Assembly (NCBI GenBank): GCA_009823505.1
Contig: VZQC01009573.1
Coordinates: 501,330 to 565,329, forward strand
From: Rhizomys pruinosus
Lineage: Eukaryota > Chordata > Mammalia > Rodentia > Spalacidae
Reading direction: 5' to 3'
Length of the DNA stretch: 64,000 nucleotides
Below, piece after piece: positions 1 to 9,689 of the stretch. Below the pieces are notes generated by a model. The model made no database searches. It was not told where the DNA came from and was given only the letters and a program-made list of their open reading frames with translations. Each line of letters begins with the position of its first letter. The stretch's first letter is position 1. The position numbers were made by a program, and so were the translations under genes.

Positions 1-345
1 AGTGACCTCAAGGAGAAGGGGAAGAGGGACAGATGGTTGGGCCTACCCTACTCCTGACACTAATTGCATGCCACACAGGGACAGAGCTGTAGTGCCAGCT
101 CTGCAGAGAAAGCGCCCACCCCACCGCCACCTCCCCCTGACTGCAGCTCTTGTGGATACTCATCCACACCCTCAGAGGAGGAGGGTGCACTGGGGCTGGA
201 GTTCCAGAGATGGGGCCCTCTTGGCTGGGTTGCTAGAGCAAAGCCACAGACCAGGTGGATTAAACAATGGGAACTTAAGAGTCTCCTGGTCAAAATGTAG
301 ACAGGATGAATGTCTTCTTTTTTGGAGAAAGGGAGGGTAGAAATG
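1..345. other. Single-copy sequence, no gene recognised
   Basis: No repeat family is recognised here. Short ORFs exist on both strands, but none resembles a known protein and they overlap each other in several frames. A GC-richer stretch at about 100-240 has no CpG clustering. I see no splice-bounded exon that I could defend. Confidence 0.4.
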
Positions 346-349
346 TTGA

Positions 350-462
350 GACAGGACGGCAGTAGTATCCCAGGCTATCCTTGAACTATCTGTGTAGCAC
401 AGGCTGGCTTTAAACTCATGGCAATCCTCCTGTCTCAGGCACTTGTGCTACCACACCCAGCA
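350..462 (-). mobile_element. Old B1/B4-related SINE fragment
   Basis: Reverse-complement B1 landmarks are present in diverged form: 'tgagacaggacggcag', 'tgtgtagcacaggctggctt', 'aaactcatggcaatcctcc' and 'gctaccacacccag'. Divergence is much higher than in other B1 copies in the window, so it is an old insertion. Confidence 0.6.
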
Positions 463-537
463 AGACTAGAGTCTTTTTTTTTTTTTTTTTTAATCTTTTC
501 TAGTGCTGGAAATCGCACCTGTAAGAAACATTAAATA

Positions 538-778
538 GGGCTGCAGAGATGGCCTAGCAGTTAAGAGCGCTGACTGCTCTTGCAGAAGACCCGGGTTTGA
601 TCCCCAGCACCCACATGGCGGCCGAGAACCGTCTGAAACTCCAATTCCAGGAGAACTCCAGTTCCAGGGGAATCTGACACCCTCTTCTGACCTCCGCGGC
701 ATTGCACGACACGGGTGCACAGACCTTCATGAAGACAGTACATTCATACACATAAATTAATAAAATAATTTTTTAAAA
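538..778 (+). mobile_element. B2 SINE, 17-bp-duplication subfamily, with 15-bp target duplication
   Basis: Complete B2 with a tRNA-like head ('gctgcagagatggcctagc', B-box 'gggtttgatcccc') and a tail carrying AATAAAA. The body has a tandem pair 'aactccaattccaggag' / 'aactccagttccagggg', a 17-bp duplication. The 15-base sequence aagaaacattaaata lies at 523-537 and again at 779-793, a perfect target-site duplication that proves retrotransposition. The minus-strand ORFs over it are not genes. Confidence 0.93.
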
Positions 779-904
779 AAGAAACATTAAATATTACTTA
801 GGGCATGCTAGGCAAGCACTCTGCCCTTGATTTTTTTCACTGGCAGCCCACGACTGCTTCTTTTTTGTTGTTCTTTGTTTTGATTTGGGGTTTTTGTTTT
901 TGTT

Positions 905-1000
905 GTTGTTTAAGACAGGGTCTCCCTGTAGCCCCAGCTGGTCCGGAGCTCTCCATGAAGACCAGACTGGCCACCAAGGCACAGAGATCCACTGGAACTG
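905..1000 (-). mobile_element. B1 SINE, truncated
   Basis: Reverse-complement B1: 'agacagggtctccctgtag', 'ccccagctggtccggagctc', 'accagactggcca' and 'cacagagatccactgg'. It is truncated before the 'ggattaaaggcgtg' segment. Confidence 0.75.
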
Positions 1001-1293
1001 CTTAAAAGCAAGTGCCTCTGCCCCTGCCTAGAGGGCCTTTTCCTACTGCACCTTCTCCTGGTGTTCTCAGTGCTCTTTTTCTTGTGACCTTGTCTCTTTC
1101 CTCTTCTTCTCAGTCATACTGCACTGGGACTTATCCCTCAGGACATCATTTTAACTTTAGTTTCCTCTTGAAACTTCCTGTCTCCAAATAGAGTCCAAAA
1201 TAATTGGGTTAGCATTTGAACATGTAAATTTGGAGAGGGGGCACAATTTACCCCATGACAGAAGTAATTTCCTTATTTTAATTTTTTTTTAGT

Positions 1294-1437
1294 CTTTTTG
1301 AGACAGGGTCTCCCTGTAGCCCCACCTGGTCTGGAACTCTCTATGTAGACCAGGCTGGCCTTGAACTCACAGAGACCGGCATGCCTCTGCTGGGATTAAA
1401 GATCTGCACCACCACGCCTGGCTGGAACTTGGCTATT

Positions 1438-1480
<43 letters not shown>

Positions 1481-1605
1481 TTGGTCTGAGACAGGGTCTC
1501 CTTTTAGTCCCAGCTGGTCTGGAGCTCACGATATAGATCAAGCTGGCCTTGAACTCATAAAGATCTGCCTGTCTGAGTACTGGGCATGTGCCACCACGCC
1601 TGGCT
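1294..1605 (-). mobile_element. Two B1 SINEs around a (TTTA)n tract
   Basis: Two reverse-complement B1 copies lie at about 1296-1425 and 1484-1605, separated by (TTTA)n at 1434-1482. Both end in 'cacgcctggctggaacttgg', and that 3' flank recurs again at about 1644. The shared flank suggests a local duplication of SINE plus flank, or repeated insertion at the same A-rich site. Confidence 0.8.
1434..1482. repeat. (TTTA)n microsatellite
   Basis: About 12 perfect TTTA units. The tract is the poly(A) tail of the downstream minus-strand B1, as at three other TTTA tracts in the window. Confidence 0.95.
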
Positions 1606-1671
1606 GGAACTTGGCTTTTTATTTTTTATTTATTTTATTTATTGGAACTTGGCTTTTTAAAGATAGCAATA

Positions 1672-2020
1672 TGAGCTGAGCATGGTAGGAGAGGCAGACA
1701 GATCCCTGTAAGGTTGAGGCCAGCCTGGTCTACATAGAGAGCTCTAGGCCAGCTGTGGCTACAGGGAGACCCTGTCTCAAAACAAGCCAGGTATGGTGAT
1801 GCATGCCTTTAATCCTGTCTCAAAAAAAAAAAAAAAAGACCAAAAATAAAAGGACATCAAAACAAAACAGTAATATGTAGCCAAATGTGATGGCACACAT
1901 CTTTAATTCCAGCACTCAGGAGGCAGAGGCAGGTGAATCTCTGTGAAATTACAGCCTAACCTGGCCTATATGGCAAGTTCCAGGCCAGCCAGAGCTACAT
2001 GGTAAGATCCTGTCTCAAAA
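1672..2020 (+). mobile_element. Three B1 SINEs in series, one internally deleted
   Basis: Plus-strand B1 copies lie at about 1675-1785, 1788-1835 and 1880-2020. The middle one jumps from 'gcatgcctttaatcc' straight to 'tgtctcaaaaaaa', so about 90 bases of its body are missing. Confidence 0.8.
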
Positions 2021-2130
2021 ATGAGTAATAAATGGCTAAATAGCATAATATAGAAAAACTTGGGTGACTGTCCTTGAATTCAAGGCTGGACTTTAGGCTG
2101 CTGGGTGCCAGAGAGGCAGGGCCCTAAGCA

Positions 2131-5076
2131 AAGAAAAGAAGGAGGTCTGGTTAGATCGCTGCCGTGGGAGCAGGGTTCTCAGGAAGAAAAGAAGGTCTGG
2201 TTAGACCGCTGCCGTGGGAGCAGGGCTCTCAGAAAGAAGAGAAGGAGGTCTGGTTAGACCGCTGCCGTGGGAGCAGGGTCCTCAGGAAGAAGAGGAGGAG
2301 GTCTGGTTAGACCGCTGCCGTGGGAGCAGGGCTCTCAGGAAGAAGAGAAGGAGGTCTGGTTAGACCGCTGCCGTGGGAGCAGGGCTCTCAGGAAGAAGAG
2401 AAGGAGGTCTGGTTAGACCGCTGCCGTGGGAGCAGGGTCCTCAGGAAGAAGAGAAGGAGGTCTGGTTAGATCGCTGCCGTGGGAGCAGGGTCCTCAGGAA
2501 GAAGAGGAGGAGGTCTGGTTAGACCGCTGCCGTGGGAGCAGGGTCCTCAGGAAGAAGAGAAGGAGGTCTGGTTAGACCGCTGCCGTGGGAGCAGGGCTCT
2601 CAGGAAGAAGAGAAGGAGGTCTGGTTAGACCGCTGCCGTGGGAGCAGGGCTCTCAGAAAGAAGAGAAGGAGGTCTGGTTAGACCGCTGCCGTGGGAGCAG
2701 GGTCCTCAGGAAGAGGAGAAGGAGGTCTGGTTAGATCGCTGCCGTGGGAGCAGGGTCCTCAGGAAGAAGAGGAGGAGGTCTGGTTAGACCGCTGCCGTGG
2801 GAGCAGGGTCCTCAGGAAGAAGAGAAGGAGGTCTGGTTAGACCGCTGCCGTGGGAGCAGGGCTCTCAGGAAGAAGAGAAGGAGGTCTGGTTAGACCGCTG
2901 CCGTGGGAGCAGGGCTCTCAGAAAGAAGAGAAGGAGGTCTGGTTAGACCGCTGCCGTGGGAGCAGGGTCCTCAGGAAGAAGAGAAGGAGGTCTGGTTAGA
3001 TCGCTGCCGTGGGAGCAGGGTCCTCAGGAAGAAGAGGAGGAGGTCTGGTTAGACCGCTGCCGTGGGAGCAGGGTCCTCAGGAAGAAGAGAAGGAGGTCTG
3101 GTTAGACCGCTGCCGTGGGAGCAGGGCTCTCAGGAAGAAGAGAAGGAGGTCTGGTTAGACCGCTGCCGTGGGAGCAGGGCTCTCAGAAAGAAGAGAAGGA
3201 GGTCTGGTTAGACCGCTGCCGTGGGAGCAGGGTCCTCAGGAAGAAGAGAAGGAGGTCTGGTTAGATCGCTGCCGTGGGAGCAGGGTCCTCAGGAAGAAGA
3301 GGAGGAGGTCTGGTTAGACCGCTGCCGTGGGAGCAGGGTCCTCAGGAAGAAGAGAAGGAGGTCTGGTTAGACCGCTGCCGTGGGAGCAGGGCTCTCAGGA
3401 AGAAGAGAAGGAGGTCTGGTTAGACCGCTGCCGTGGGAGCAGGGCTCTCAGAAAGAAGAGAAGGAGGTCTGGTTAGACCGCTGCCGTGGGAGCAGGGTCC
3501 TCAGGAAGAAGAGAAGGAGGTCTGGTTAGATCGCTGCCGTGGGAGCAGGGTCCTCAGGAAGAAGAGGAGGAGGTCTGGTTAGACCGCTGCCGTGGGAGCA
3601 GGGTCCTCAGGAAGAAGAGAAGGAGGTCTGGTTAGACCGCTGCCGTGGGAGCAGGGCTCTCAGGAAGAAGAGAAGGAGGTCTGGTTAGACCGCTGCCGTG
3701 GGAGCAGGGCTCTCAGAAAGAAGAGAAGGAGGTCTGGTTAGACCGCTGCCGTGGGAGCAGGGTCCTCAGGAAGAAGAGAAGGAGGTCTGGTTAGATCGCT
3801 GCCGTGGGAGCAGGGTCCTCAGGAAGAAGAGGAGGAGGTCTGGTTAGACCGCTGCCGTGGGAGCAGGGTCCTCAGGAAGAAGAGAAGGAGGTCTGGTTAG
3901 ACCGCTGCCGTGGGAGCAGGGCTCTCAGGAAGAAGAGAAGGAGGTCTGGTTAGACCGCTGCCGTGGGAGCAGGGCTCTCAGAAAGAAGAGAAGGAGGTCT
4001 GGTTAGACCGCTGCCGTGGGAGCAGGGTCCTCAGGAAGAAGAGAAGGAGGTCTGGTTAGATCGCTGCCGTGGGAGCAGGGTCCTCAGGAAGAAGAGGAGG
4101 AGGTCTGGTTAGACCGCTGCCGTGGGAGCAGGGTCCTCAGGAAGAAGAGAAGGAGGTCTGGTTAGACCGCTGCCGTGGGAGCAGGGCTCTCAGGAAGAAG
4201 AGAAGGAGGTCTGGTTAGACCGCTGCCGTGGGAGCAGGGCTCTCAGAAAGAAGAGAAGGAGGTCTGGTTAGACCGCTGCCGTGGGAGCAGGGTCCTCAGG
4301 AAGAAGAGAAGGAGGTCTGGTTAGATCGCTGCCGTGGGAGCAGGGTCCTCAGGAAGAAGAGGAGGAGGTCTGGTTAGACCGCTGCCGTGGGAGCAGGGTC
4401 CTCAGGAAGAAGAGAAGGAGGTCTGGTTAGACCGCTGCCGTGGGAGCAGGGTCCTCAGGAAGAAGAGAAGGAGGTCTGGTTAGATCGCTGCCGTGGGAGC
4501 AGGGTCCTCAGGAAGAAGAGGAGGAGGTCTGGTTAGACCGCTGCCGTGGGAGCAGGGTCCTCAGGAAGAAGAGAAGGAGGTCTGGTTAGACCGCTGCCGT
4601 GGGAGCAGGGTTCTCAGGAAGAAGAGGAGGAGGTCTGGTTAGACTGCTGCCGTGGGAGCAGGGTCCTCAGGAAGAAGAGAAGGAGGTCTGGTTAGACCGC
4701 TGCCATGGGAGCAGGGTCCTCAGGAAGAGGAGAAGGAGGTCTGGTTAGAAGGAGGTCTGGTTAGACCGCTGCCGTGGGAGCAGGGTCCTCAGGAAGAAGA
4801 GAAGGAGGTCTGGTTAGAAGGAGGTCTGGTTAGACCGCTGCCGTGGGAGCAGGGTTCTCAGGAAGAAGAGAAGGAGGTCTGGTTAGATCGCTGCCGTGGG
4901 AGCAGGGTCCTCAGGAAGAAGAGGAGGAGGTCTGGTCAGACCGCTGCCGTGGGAGCAGGGTTCTCAGGAAGAAGAGAAGGAGGTCTGGTCAGACCGCTGC
5001 CGTGGGAGCAGGGTCCTCAGGAAGAAGAGAAGGAGGTCTGGTCAGACCGCTGCCGTGGGAGCAGGGTTCTCAGGAA
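2131..5076. repeat. 53-bp minisatellite (about 55 units) with a 265-bp higher-order period
   Basis: The unit runs from 'ggtctggttagaccgctgcc' through 'gtgggagcaggg' to a purine run 'aggaagaagagaagga'; spacing is 53 bp. Units differ at fixed places: gacc/gatc, ggtcctc/ggctctc, aggaag/agaaag, gagaagg/gaggagg. In the middle these variants recur every five units: the gatc variant sits at 2469, 2734, 2999, 3264, 3529, 3794, 4059 and 4324, always 265 bp apart. The next interval is 159 bp (three units). Edge units are irregular, including short 'ggaggtctggttagaa' duplications near 4740-4830. Each unit has two CpGs and about 16 consecutive purines. Since 53 is not a multiple of 3, ORFs across it are artefacts. 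Confidence 0.97.
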
Positions 5077-5765
5077 CTTTTTGCCAGGACTTGCAGAAAG
5101 ACAGGGCATATTAATGGAGCATCGGAAGGGAAAGGAGCCCCTGACCCTGGATTCTGGTCTGAGTCTGTCCTGAGCTAGAGAATCAAGGATCCCAGCACAG
5201 AAAGGACCATTTGCTGTGAAGGTTGTGGACAGAGGGACAATGATACTCCTTTTAAACAGATACTGGCCCTGAGTACATATGAGTGGCCCTGAGTATGCTA
5301 GTGTGCTTCACTCTTCCCAGGTGTTTTCTGGCAATCTCACAAACAAGACTCAAGCTTTTGTTTACAGTAAAAACAGCAGAATTGAGCAAGGCTTGGGACT
5401 TAAGGCCTGACCTTATCAGCTGTTACCCAGGCCTGCACCACCATGCACCCACCCTATGACCTCACTTAAATTCCATAGCTCTCCTTTGAGGTGTAACTTC
5501 AGAACCCACCCAGATCCTACACACAGCTAAACACACAGAGATGCCCACAGGCATAGCTCTCCTGGCCCCTCACTTTTGAAAATCCCCAGGGTGAAATCTT
5601 CTAGACCCGCCTCTGCCTTGCTTAACACTGGCTTTGCCCTGAGCCTTTGCAGTGCAGAATCCCAGCTTCCCCTGCAGAGAGATCTCTGGAAAGCACTTCT
5701 CACACTGGCCCAGGAGGCCGTATGGTGCTGTGTTTCAGGCTCAGGCCTTCCATGAGCACTGATAT
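5077..5765. other. Single-copy sequence beside the minisatellite
   Basis: No SINE or recognised element. An internal echo 'ggccctgagtacatatgagt' / 'ggccctgagtatgctagtgt' at about 5266-5303 is a small imperfect tandem duplication. A 128-codon minus-strand ORF covers 5527-5913, but its product is not recognised and its start region overlaps diverged SINE-like sequence at 5768-5865. Confidence 0.5.
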
Positions 5766-6125
5766 GATCAAGCCAAGTGTGGTGGTTCACTAGACCCCAA
5801 CGGGTGGAAGGCTGTAGACAGCCTGGGCTACAGTAAGAGCCTGTCTCAATTCTGCGTAACTCTGGTCCTGTCAGGAGTCTGGAATTAGGTGGAGTCAGGA
5901 GGATCAAAGCCATCCAAGGTCATCCTTGGGTACAATTAGTGGCCAGCTTAGGGTACATAATTCCAGTATGAAAACAACAGAACCCTTAGGATCAAGGTTA
6001 GCTACATTATTTTTTTCTTTTCTGCAATCCTGTGGAAGCTGGGACCTGGCACATGCTAAGTTACTGGCTCTAGCATTGGGCTACAAATTCATCCAGTGAA
6101 AAACTATTTTAAGAATCACTTCCAA
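5766..6125 (+). other. Diverged B1/B4-like fragment, then unrecognised sequence
   Basis: At 5768-5865 there are weak B1-like landmarks ('agccaagtgtggtggttcac', 'agcctgggctacagtaagag', 'cctgtctcaa'). From about 5870 to 6120 I recognise nothing. Confidence 0.45.
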
Positions 6126-6350
6126 GGAGGCTGAAGAGAGACCTCAGTGGTTAAGAGCACTGGCTGCTCTTGCAGAGGATCCAGCTTTGGTTCCCAGGAC
6201 CCACATGGCAGCTGACAGCAGCAGTTCCAAGGGTCCAGGACCCACATGGCAGCTGACAGCAGCAGTTCCAAGGGTCCAGCACCCTCTTTTGACTTTCTCA
6301 GGTATTGCACACACGTGGTGCACACATAAGAGAATTAAAAACAACAAACA
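6126..6350 (+). mobile_element. B2-type SINE with a perfect 41-bp internal tandem duplication
   Basis: The B2 head is 'ggctgaagagagacctcagt' and the B box lies near 'ctttggttccc'. A 41-base unit beginning 'ggacccacatggcagctgac' occurs twice back to back without a mismatch, at 6197-6237 and 6238-6278. The SINE is old but its duplication is recent. Confidence 0.85.
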
Positions 6351-6359
6351 AAATCTTTT

Positions 6360-6760
6360 GAGCTGAGTATGGCAGCACATGACTTTAGTTTCAACATATG
6401 AGAGGCAGAGATAGGTAGATCTCTTTTTTTTTTTTTAATTTTATTTATTTCTGTATGTGTATGAATGTACTGTCTGCATGCAAGTCTGTGCACCCGTGTC
6501 GTGCAACGCCGCGGAGTTCAGAAGAGGGTCTCGGATTCCCCTGGAACTGGAGTTCTCCTGGAATTGGAGTTTCAGACGGTTCTCAGCCGCCATGTGGGTG
6601 CTGGGGATCGAACCCGGGTCCTCTGTAAGAGCGGTCGGCGCTCTTAACCGCTAGGCTATCTCTCCAGCCCCAGGTAGATCTCTTTTGAATTAAATCTCAG
6701 CCAGCCTGGTCTACTTAGGGAGCTCAAGGTCAGCAAGTGCTGAATGGTGGGGAAAAAGAA
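6360..6760 (+). mobile_element. B1 SINE split by a younger B2 insertion
   Basis: A plus-strand B1 begins at about 6361 ('gctgagtatggcagcacatg') and resumes at 6687 ('aaatctcagccagcctggtc'). Between its halves lies the minus-strand B2 at 6428-6671, so the B1 is older. Confidence 0.88.
6428..6671 (-). mobile_element. B2 SINE, 17-bp-duplication subfamily, inside B1
   Basis: Antisense B2 with the diagnostic tandem pair 'ctggaactggagtt' / 'ctggaattggagtt' and head 'gctaggctatctctccagcc'. The 15-base target aggtagatctctttt is duplicated perfectly at 6413-6427 and 6672-6686. It is nearly identical to the copies at 24.5 kb and 63.4 kb, which argues for recent amplification. Confidence 0.94.
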
Positions 6761-6769
6761 CCACTTCTA

Positions 6770-6890
6770 AGCCTCCGAAGGTGACCCAGGTCTGCAATCC
6801 CAGCCTTTGGTAGGAAGAGGCAGGAGGATCAAGAGTTCAATGGCCGCAGAGGGAGTTACCTGAGATCCCATCACAAACAAACAAAACACA
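6770..6890 (+). mobile_element. Old B1/B4-like fragment
   Basis: Diverged landmarks: 'ctgcaatcccagcctttgg', 'aagaggcaggaggatcaag', 'agttcaatggcc' and 'gagatcccatcacaaa'. Confidence 0.55.
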
Positions 6891-6923
6891 AATAAGCAAC
6901 AATTAAAAAAAAAAAAAAACGTT

Positions 6924-7160
6924 TGGGGCTGGAGAGATGGCCTTGTGGTTAAGAGCTGCCGACTGCTCTTGCAGAGGACCCGGGTTTGATCCCTAGCACC
7001 CACATGGTGGCTGAGAACAGTCTGTAATTTCAGTTCTAGAGGAATCCGACACCCTCTTCAGACCTCTGTGGCATTGCAGGACATGGGTGCACAAACCTAT
7101 ATGCAGACAGTACATTCATACACATACATAAATAAATAAAATTTAAAAAAATTAAAAAAA
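6924..7160 (+). mobile_element. B2 SINE, complete
   Basis: Full B2 from 'ggggctggagagatggcctt' to 'aaataaataaaatttaaaa', with B-box-like 'gggtttgatcccta'. It lacks the 17-bp duplication. It ends in an AATAAA-rich tail followed by A-rich simple sequence to about 7200. Confidence 0.92.
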
Positions 7161-7353
7161 AATAATAAAATAAAAAATAAATTAAAAACATTTAAAAAGG
7201 TCTACTTCTTGGGTAGTGCTAAAGATAGGGAAGTCTAAATATGATTAAAATGTATTAAATCCACAAAATGCAATAAAATATATACTCTCCCCCAAAAACC
7301 TTAATAAAGGGATCCACATCTAGATTACACTTTCCAACAGTAAAAAAATAATT

Positions 7354-7665
7354 GCCTAAACTGGGCATGGTGGTGCACACCTTTAATACCAGCACTTGGA
7401 AGGCAGAGGCAGTGGAATCATTGTGAGTTTGAGGCCAGCCTGGTCTATATAGCGAGCTCTGGGCCAGCTGGGACTAAAGGGAGACCCTGTCTCAAAAAGA
7501 CAAAAAAAAATTTTTATTTATTCTGGATGTGGTGACGCACACCTTTGATCCTGTGAGGCAGAGGTAGGCGGATCTCTGTGAGTTCCAGGCCAGCCTAGTC
7601 TACATAGTGAGTTCCAGGCCAGCTGGGGTTACAGGGAAACCCTGTCTCAAAAAAAGACAAAAAAA
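7354..7665 (+). mobile_element. Two B1 SINEs in tandem
   Basis: Plus-strand B1 copies lie at about 7354-7505 and 7520-7660, each with a 'ccagcctggtctatatag'-type body and a 'ccctgtctcaaaaa' tail. Confidence 0.9.
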
Positions 7666-7668
7666 AAA

Positions 7669-7671
<3 letters not shown>

Positions 7672-7714
<43 letters not shown>
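7672..7714. repeat. (TG)n(TA)n microsatellite
   Basis: 'tgtgtgta' passes into about 16 TA units. It lies directly after the B1 poly(A) tail. Confidence 0.95.
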
Positions 7715-7718
<4 letters not shown>

Positions 7719-7734
7719 CAGTTTTTCCTGCAAT

Positions 7735-7923
7735 GTATTAAGTGCCCAGACGGTGTACAATGCCCCTCGAGAAGGTTCAGATGTGTTTTCAGATCGCCCT
7801 CAAATTGGGAGTACAGAATGGCCTGTTAGCCACCTTGGAGGTACTGGGAATAGAACCTGTGGGTCTCTCAGGAGGGGGTAAACACCAATGCTCTTGGACC
7901 TACTAGCCCATCTCTCCAAGCCC
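7735..7923 (-). mobile_element. Diverged B2/B3 SINE
   Basis: Antisense landmarks: 'ggtactgggaatagaacctg', 'caatgctcttggacc' and 'cccatctctccaagcccc'. High divergence suggests B3 or old B2. Confidence 0.7.
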
Positions 7924-7979
7924 CTTTGGTATATATAGTACATTTTCTTTTTCTAGTTTTTTATGTTTATTTTTTTGTA

Positions 7980-8112
7980 TTTTTGAGACAGGATCTCCCT
8001 TTAAGTCCCAGCTGGCCTGGAGCTTACACCAGGCTGGCCTTAAACTCACAGAGATCTGCCTGCTTCTCCCTCCCGAGTGCTGGGATTGAAGGTGTGCACC
8101 ACCACACCTGGC
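7980..8112 (-). mobile_element. B1 SINE
   Basis: Antisense B1: 'ttgagacaggatctcccttt', 'accaggctggccttaaactc' and 'ccaccacacctggct'. A short internal deletion follows 'gagcttac'. Confidence 0.9.
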
Positions 8113-8257
8113 TAGATTTTATTTCTAACAAAGGGCAAGCCAAACAACCTGTTTGATCTCTGGGATCTAGCACATGATGGAAGGAAAGAATTGGCTCGGA
8201 AAGTTGTCCTCATACCTCCACACATAAATACTGTGGCATGCGCTCTCTGGCAGGCTT

Positions 8258-8258
8258 G

Positions 8259-8302
<44 letters not shown>

Positions 8303-8330
8303 TAATGATAATAATAATAATAATAAAGAG
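8258..8330. repeat. (CA)n followed by (ATA)n microsatellites
   Basis: About 19 CA units at 8261-8299, then about eight ATA/TAA units. Confidence 0.95.
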
Positions 8331-8530
8331 ACAAACAAACAAATAACTAATGCCTATATGCCTAAATGCAAAGAGTAGCTGTGCATTTTAGGACATTTCT
8401 TTCACTTGTCTGTATTGGAAGATTAAGTGGAGTCTTGGTTGATAAAAACAGGACATGTATAACAAAGACAATAAGGTAAACTCCAGTTATCCTGACTTTC
8501 CTGGCTTTTTCTTTTTCTTTTTGTCTTTTT

Positions 8531-8860
8531 GTCTTTTTGAGATAGGGTCTCCCTGTAGCTCAAGCTGTCCTGGAACTCACTATATAGACCTTGAACTCAC
8601 ACAGATCCACCTGCTGCCTCTGCCCCCCAAGTGCTGGGATTAAAGTCTTGTGCCACAATGCCTGGCTTATCCTGACTTTTTCAACCAAGCATTCTGAGTT
8701 AGAGACAGAATTTTCCATTTCATTTTGCAAAAGGCTCGGGTCTCTTTTGAGAAAGGTGGATCTCTGTGAGTCCAAGGCCAGCCTGGTCAACATAGTGAGT
8801 TCTGGGCCAGCTGGGGCTACAGGGAGACTCTGTCTCAAAAAGAAAAAGTGTTGGGGGTGG
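8531..8860. mobile_element. Two B1 SINEs in inverted orientation
   Basis: An antisense B1 lies at about 8535-8667, with a short deletion in its middle. A 5'-truncated sense B1 lies at about 8750-8850 ('ggtggatctctgtgagtcca'). The pair could fold back in a transcript. Confidence 0.85.
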
Positions 8861-8865
8861 GGTGG

Positions 8866-9310
8866 TGTCTGGAAAGATGGCTCAGTGTTTAAAAGCACCA
8901 GTTGCTCTTACAGAGACCCCAGGTTCAATTCCCAGCACTCATATAGCGGCTAACAACTGTGTAACTCCAGTTCCAAGGGATCTGTTCTAGTTTGCTTTCA
9001 ATTGCTGTGACAAAACATTCTGACCAATACCAACTAGGGGAGGAAAGGGTTTATTTGGCTCACAACCCACAGTGGCCTAAGATCTCTCACATCACTCAAC
9101 AATCAAGAAAATACCCACCCCAGACATGGCCACGGCCAGTCCAGTGGTGGTAATTCCCCAATTAAGGCTCCCCTAACCCTAGTGTGCCAAGTTGACACTA
9201 AAGCTACCCAGCACAGGATCCAACACCCTCTTCTAACTTCTGTAGGCATTGCATGACACAGATGCACTTACATGTGTGCAGGCAATAAACTCATACACAT
9301 AAAATAAAAA
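8866..9310 (+). mobile_element. B2 SINE interrupted by an LTR
   Basis: The B2 head begins at 8869 ('tctggaaagatggctcagtg'). It is broken at 8982 and resumes at 9216 ('ggatccaacaccctcttcta'), ending in an AATAAA-type tail near 9310. The interruption is the LTR at 8983-9215, whose 5-base duplication GGATC lies inside the B2. Confidence 0.9.
8983..9215 (-). mobile_element. Solo LTR, ERVL/MaLR-like, internally deleted, 5-bp target duplication
   Basis: Begins TGTTCTAG and ends CAGCACA (TG...CA). It is flanked by ggatc at 8978-8982 and 9216-9220, a perfect 5-bp duplication of the B2 target. The sequence matches the LTRs at 23.6, 53.2 and 61.5 kb in antisense, but the central 'caagccatggaggaatg' part is missing, so it is a shortened form. 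The family name was not determined. Confidence 0.85.
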
Positions 9311-9325
9311 TAATATATAAAATAT

Positions 9326-9672
9326 TGTACTGGATAGCTTTAGTGTCAACTTGAGCTGAGGGAGCCTCAAGTGGGGAATTGCCTCCATCGGAATTCTCTT
9401 GATTGTTGAGTGAGGTCAGTGCCACCCCTGGGCAAGTGGTCTTGTATAAGAAAGCAGGCTGAGCATGGGCCAGGGGAACAGGCCAGTAAGCAGCGTTCCT
9501 CCATGGCCTGCGCTTCAGCTCCTGCCTCCAGATTCCTGCTCTGAGTTCCTACCTTGGGCTCCTTCAGTGATGAACTATGACCCAGGAGACGTGAGCCAAA
9601 TAAAACCTTTCCTTCCCAAGTTGGTTTTGGTCAGAATGTTTTGTCCACAGCAATTGAAAGCAAACCAGAACA
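9326..9672 (+). mobile_element. Solo LTR, ERVL/MaLR-like, sense orientation
   Basis: Starts TGTACTGGATAGC and ends CCAGAACA. It keeps the LTR control layout: 'cttgtataagaaagc' (TATA-like) at about 9442-9456 and 'ccaaataaaacc' (poly(A) signal) at about 9596-9607. No clear target duplication remains. With the antisense LTR at 8983-9215 it forms an inverted pair. Confidence 0.82.
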
Positions 9673-9689
9673 CATACATTTAAAAAAAT

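Noticed and set aside
2131..5076. CRISPR-like array
   Set aside because: Units are contiguous with no unique spacers, and the genome is mammalian.
4652..5178. ORFs of 72-173 codons across the 53-bp minisatellite end
   Set aside because: They read the tandem repeat. 53 is not divisible by 3, so all frames pass through the same sequence and the apparent protein repeats are a by-product. No domain or upstream coding sequence is present.
6457..6654. Recurring ORFs of about 60-76 codons starting near 'gtatgaatgtactgtctgc'
   Set aside because: The same peptide-like reading occurs wherever an antisense B2 lies (e.g. 6.5, 24.5, 55.5 and 63.4 kb). It is the SINE body, not a gene family.
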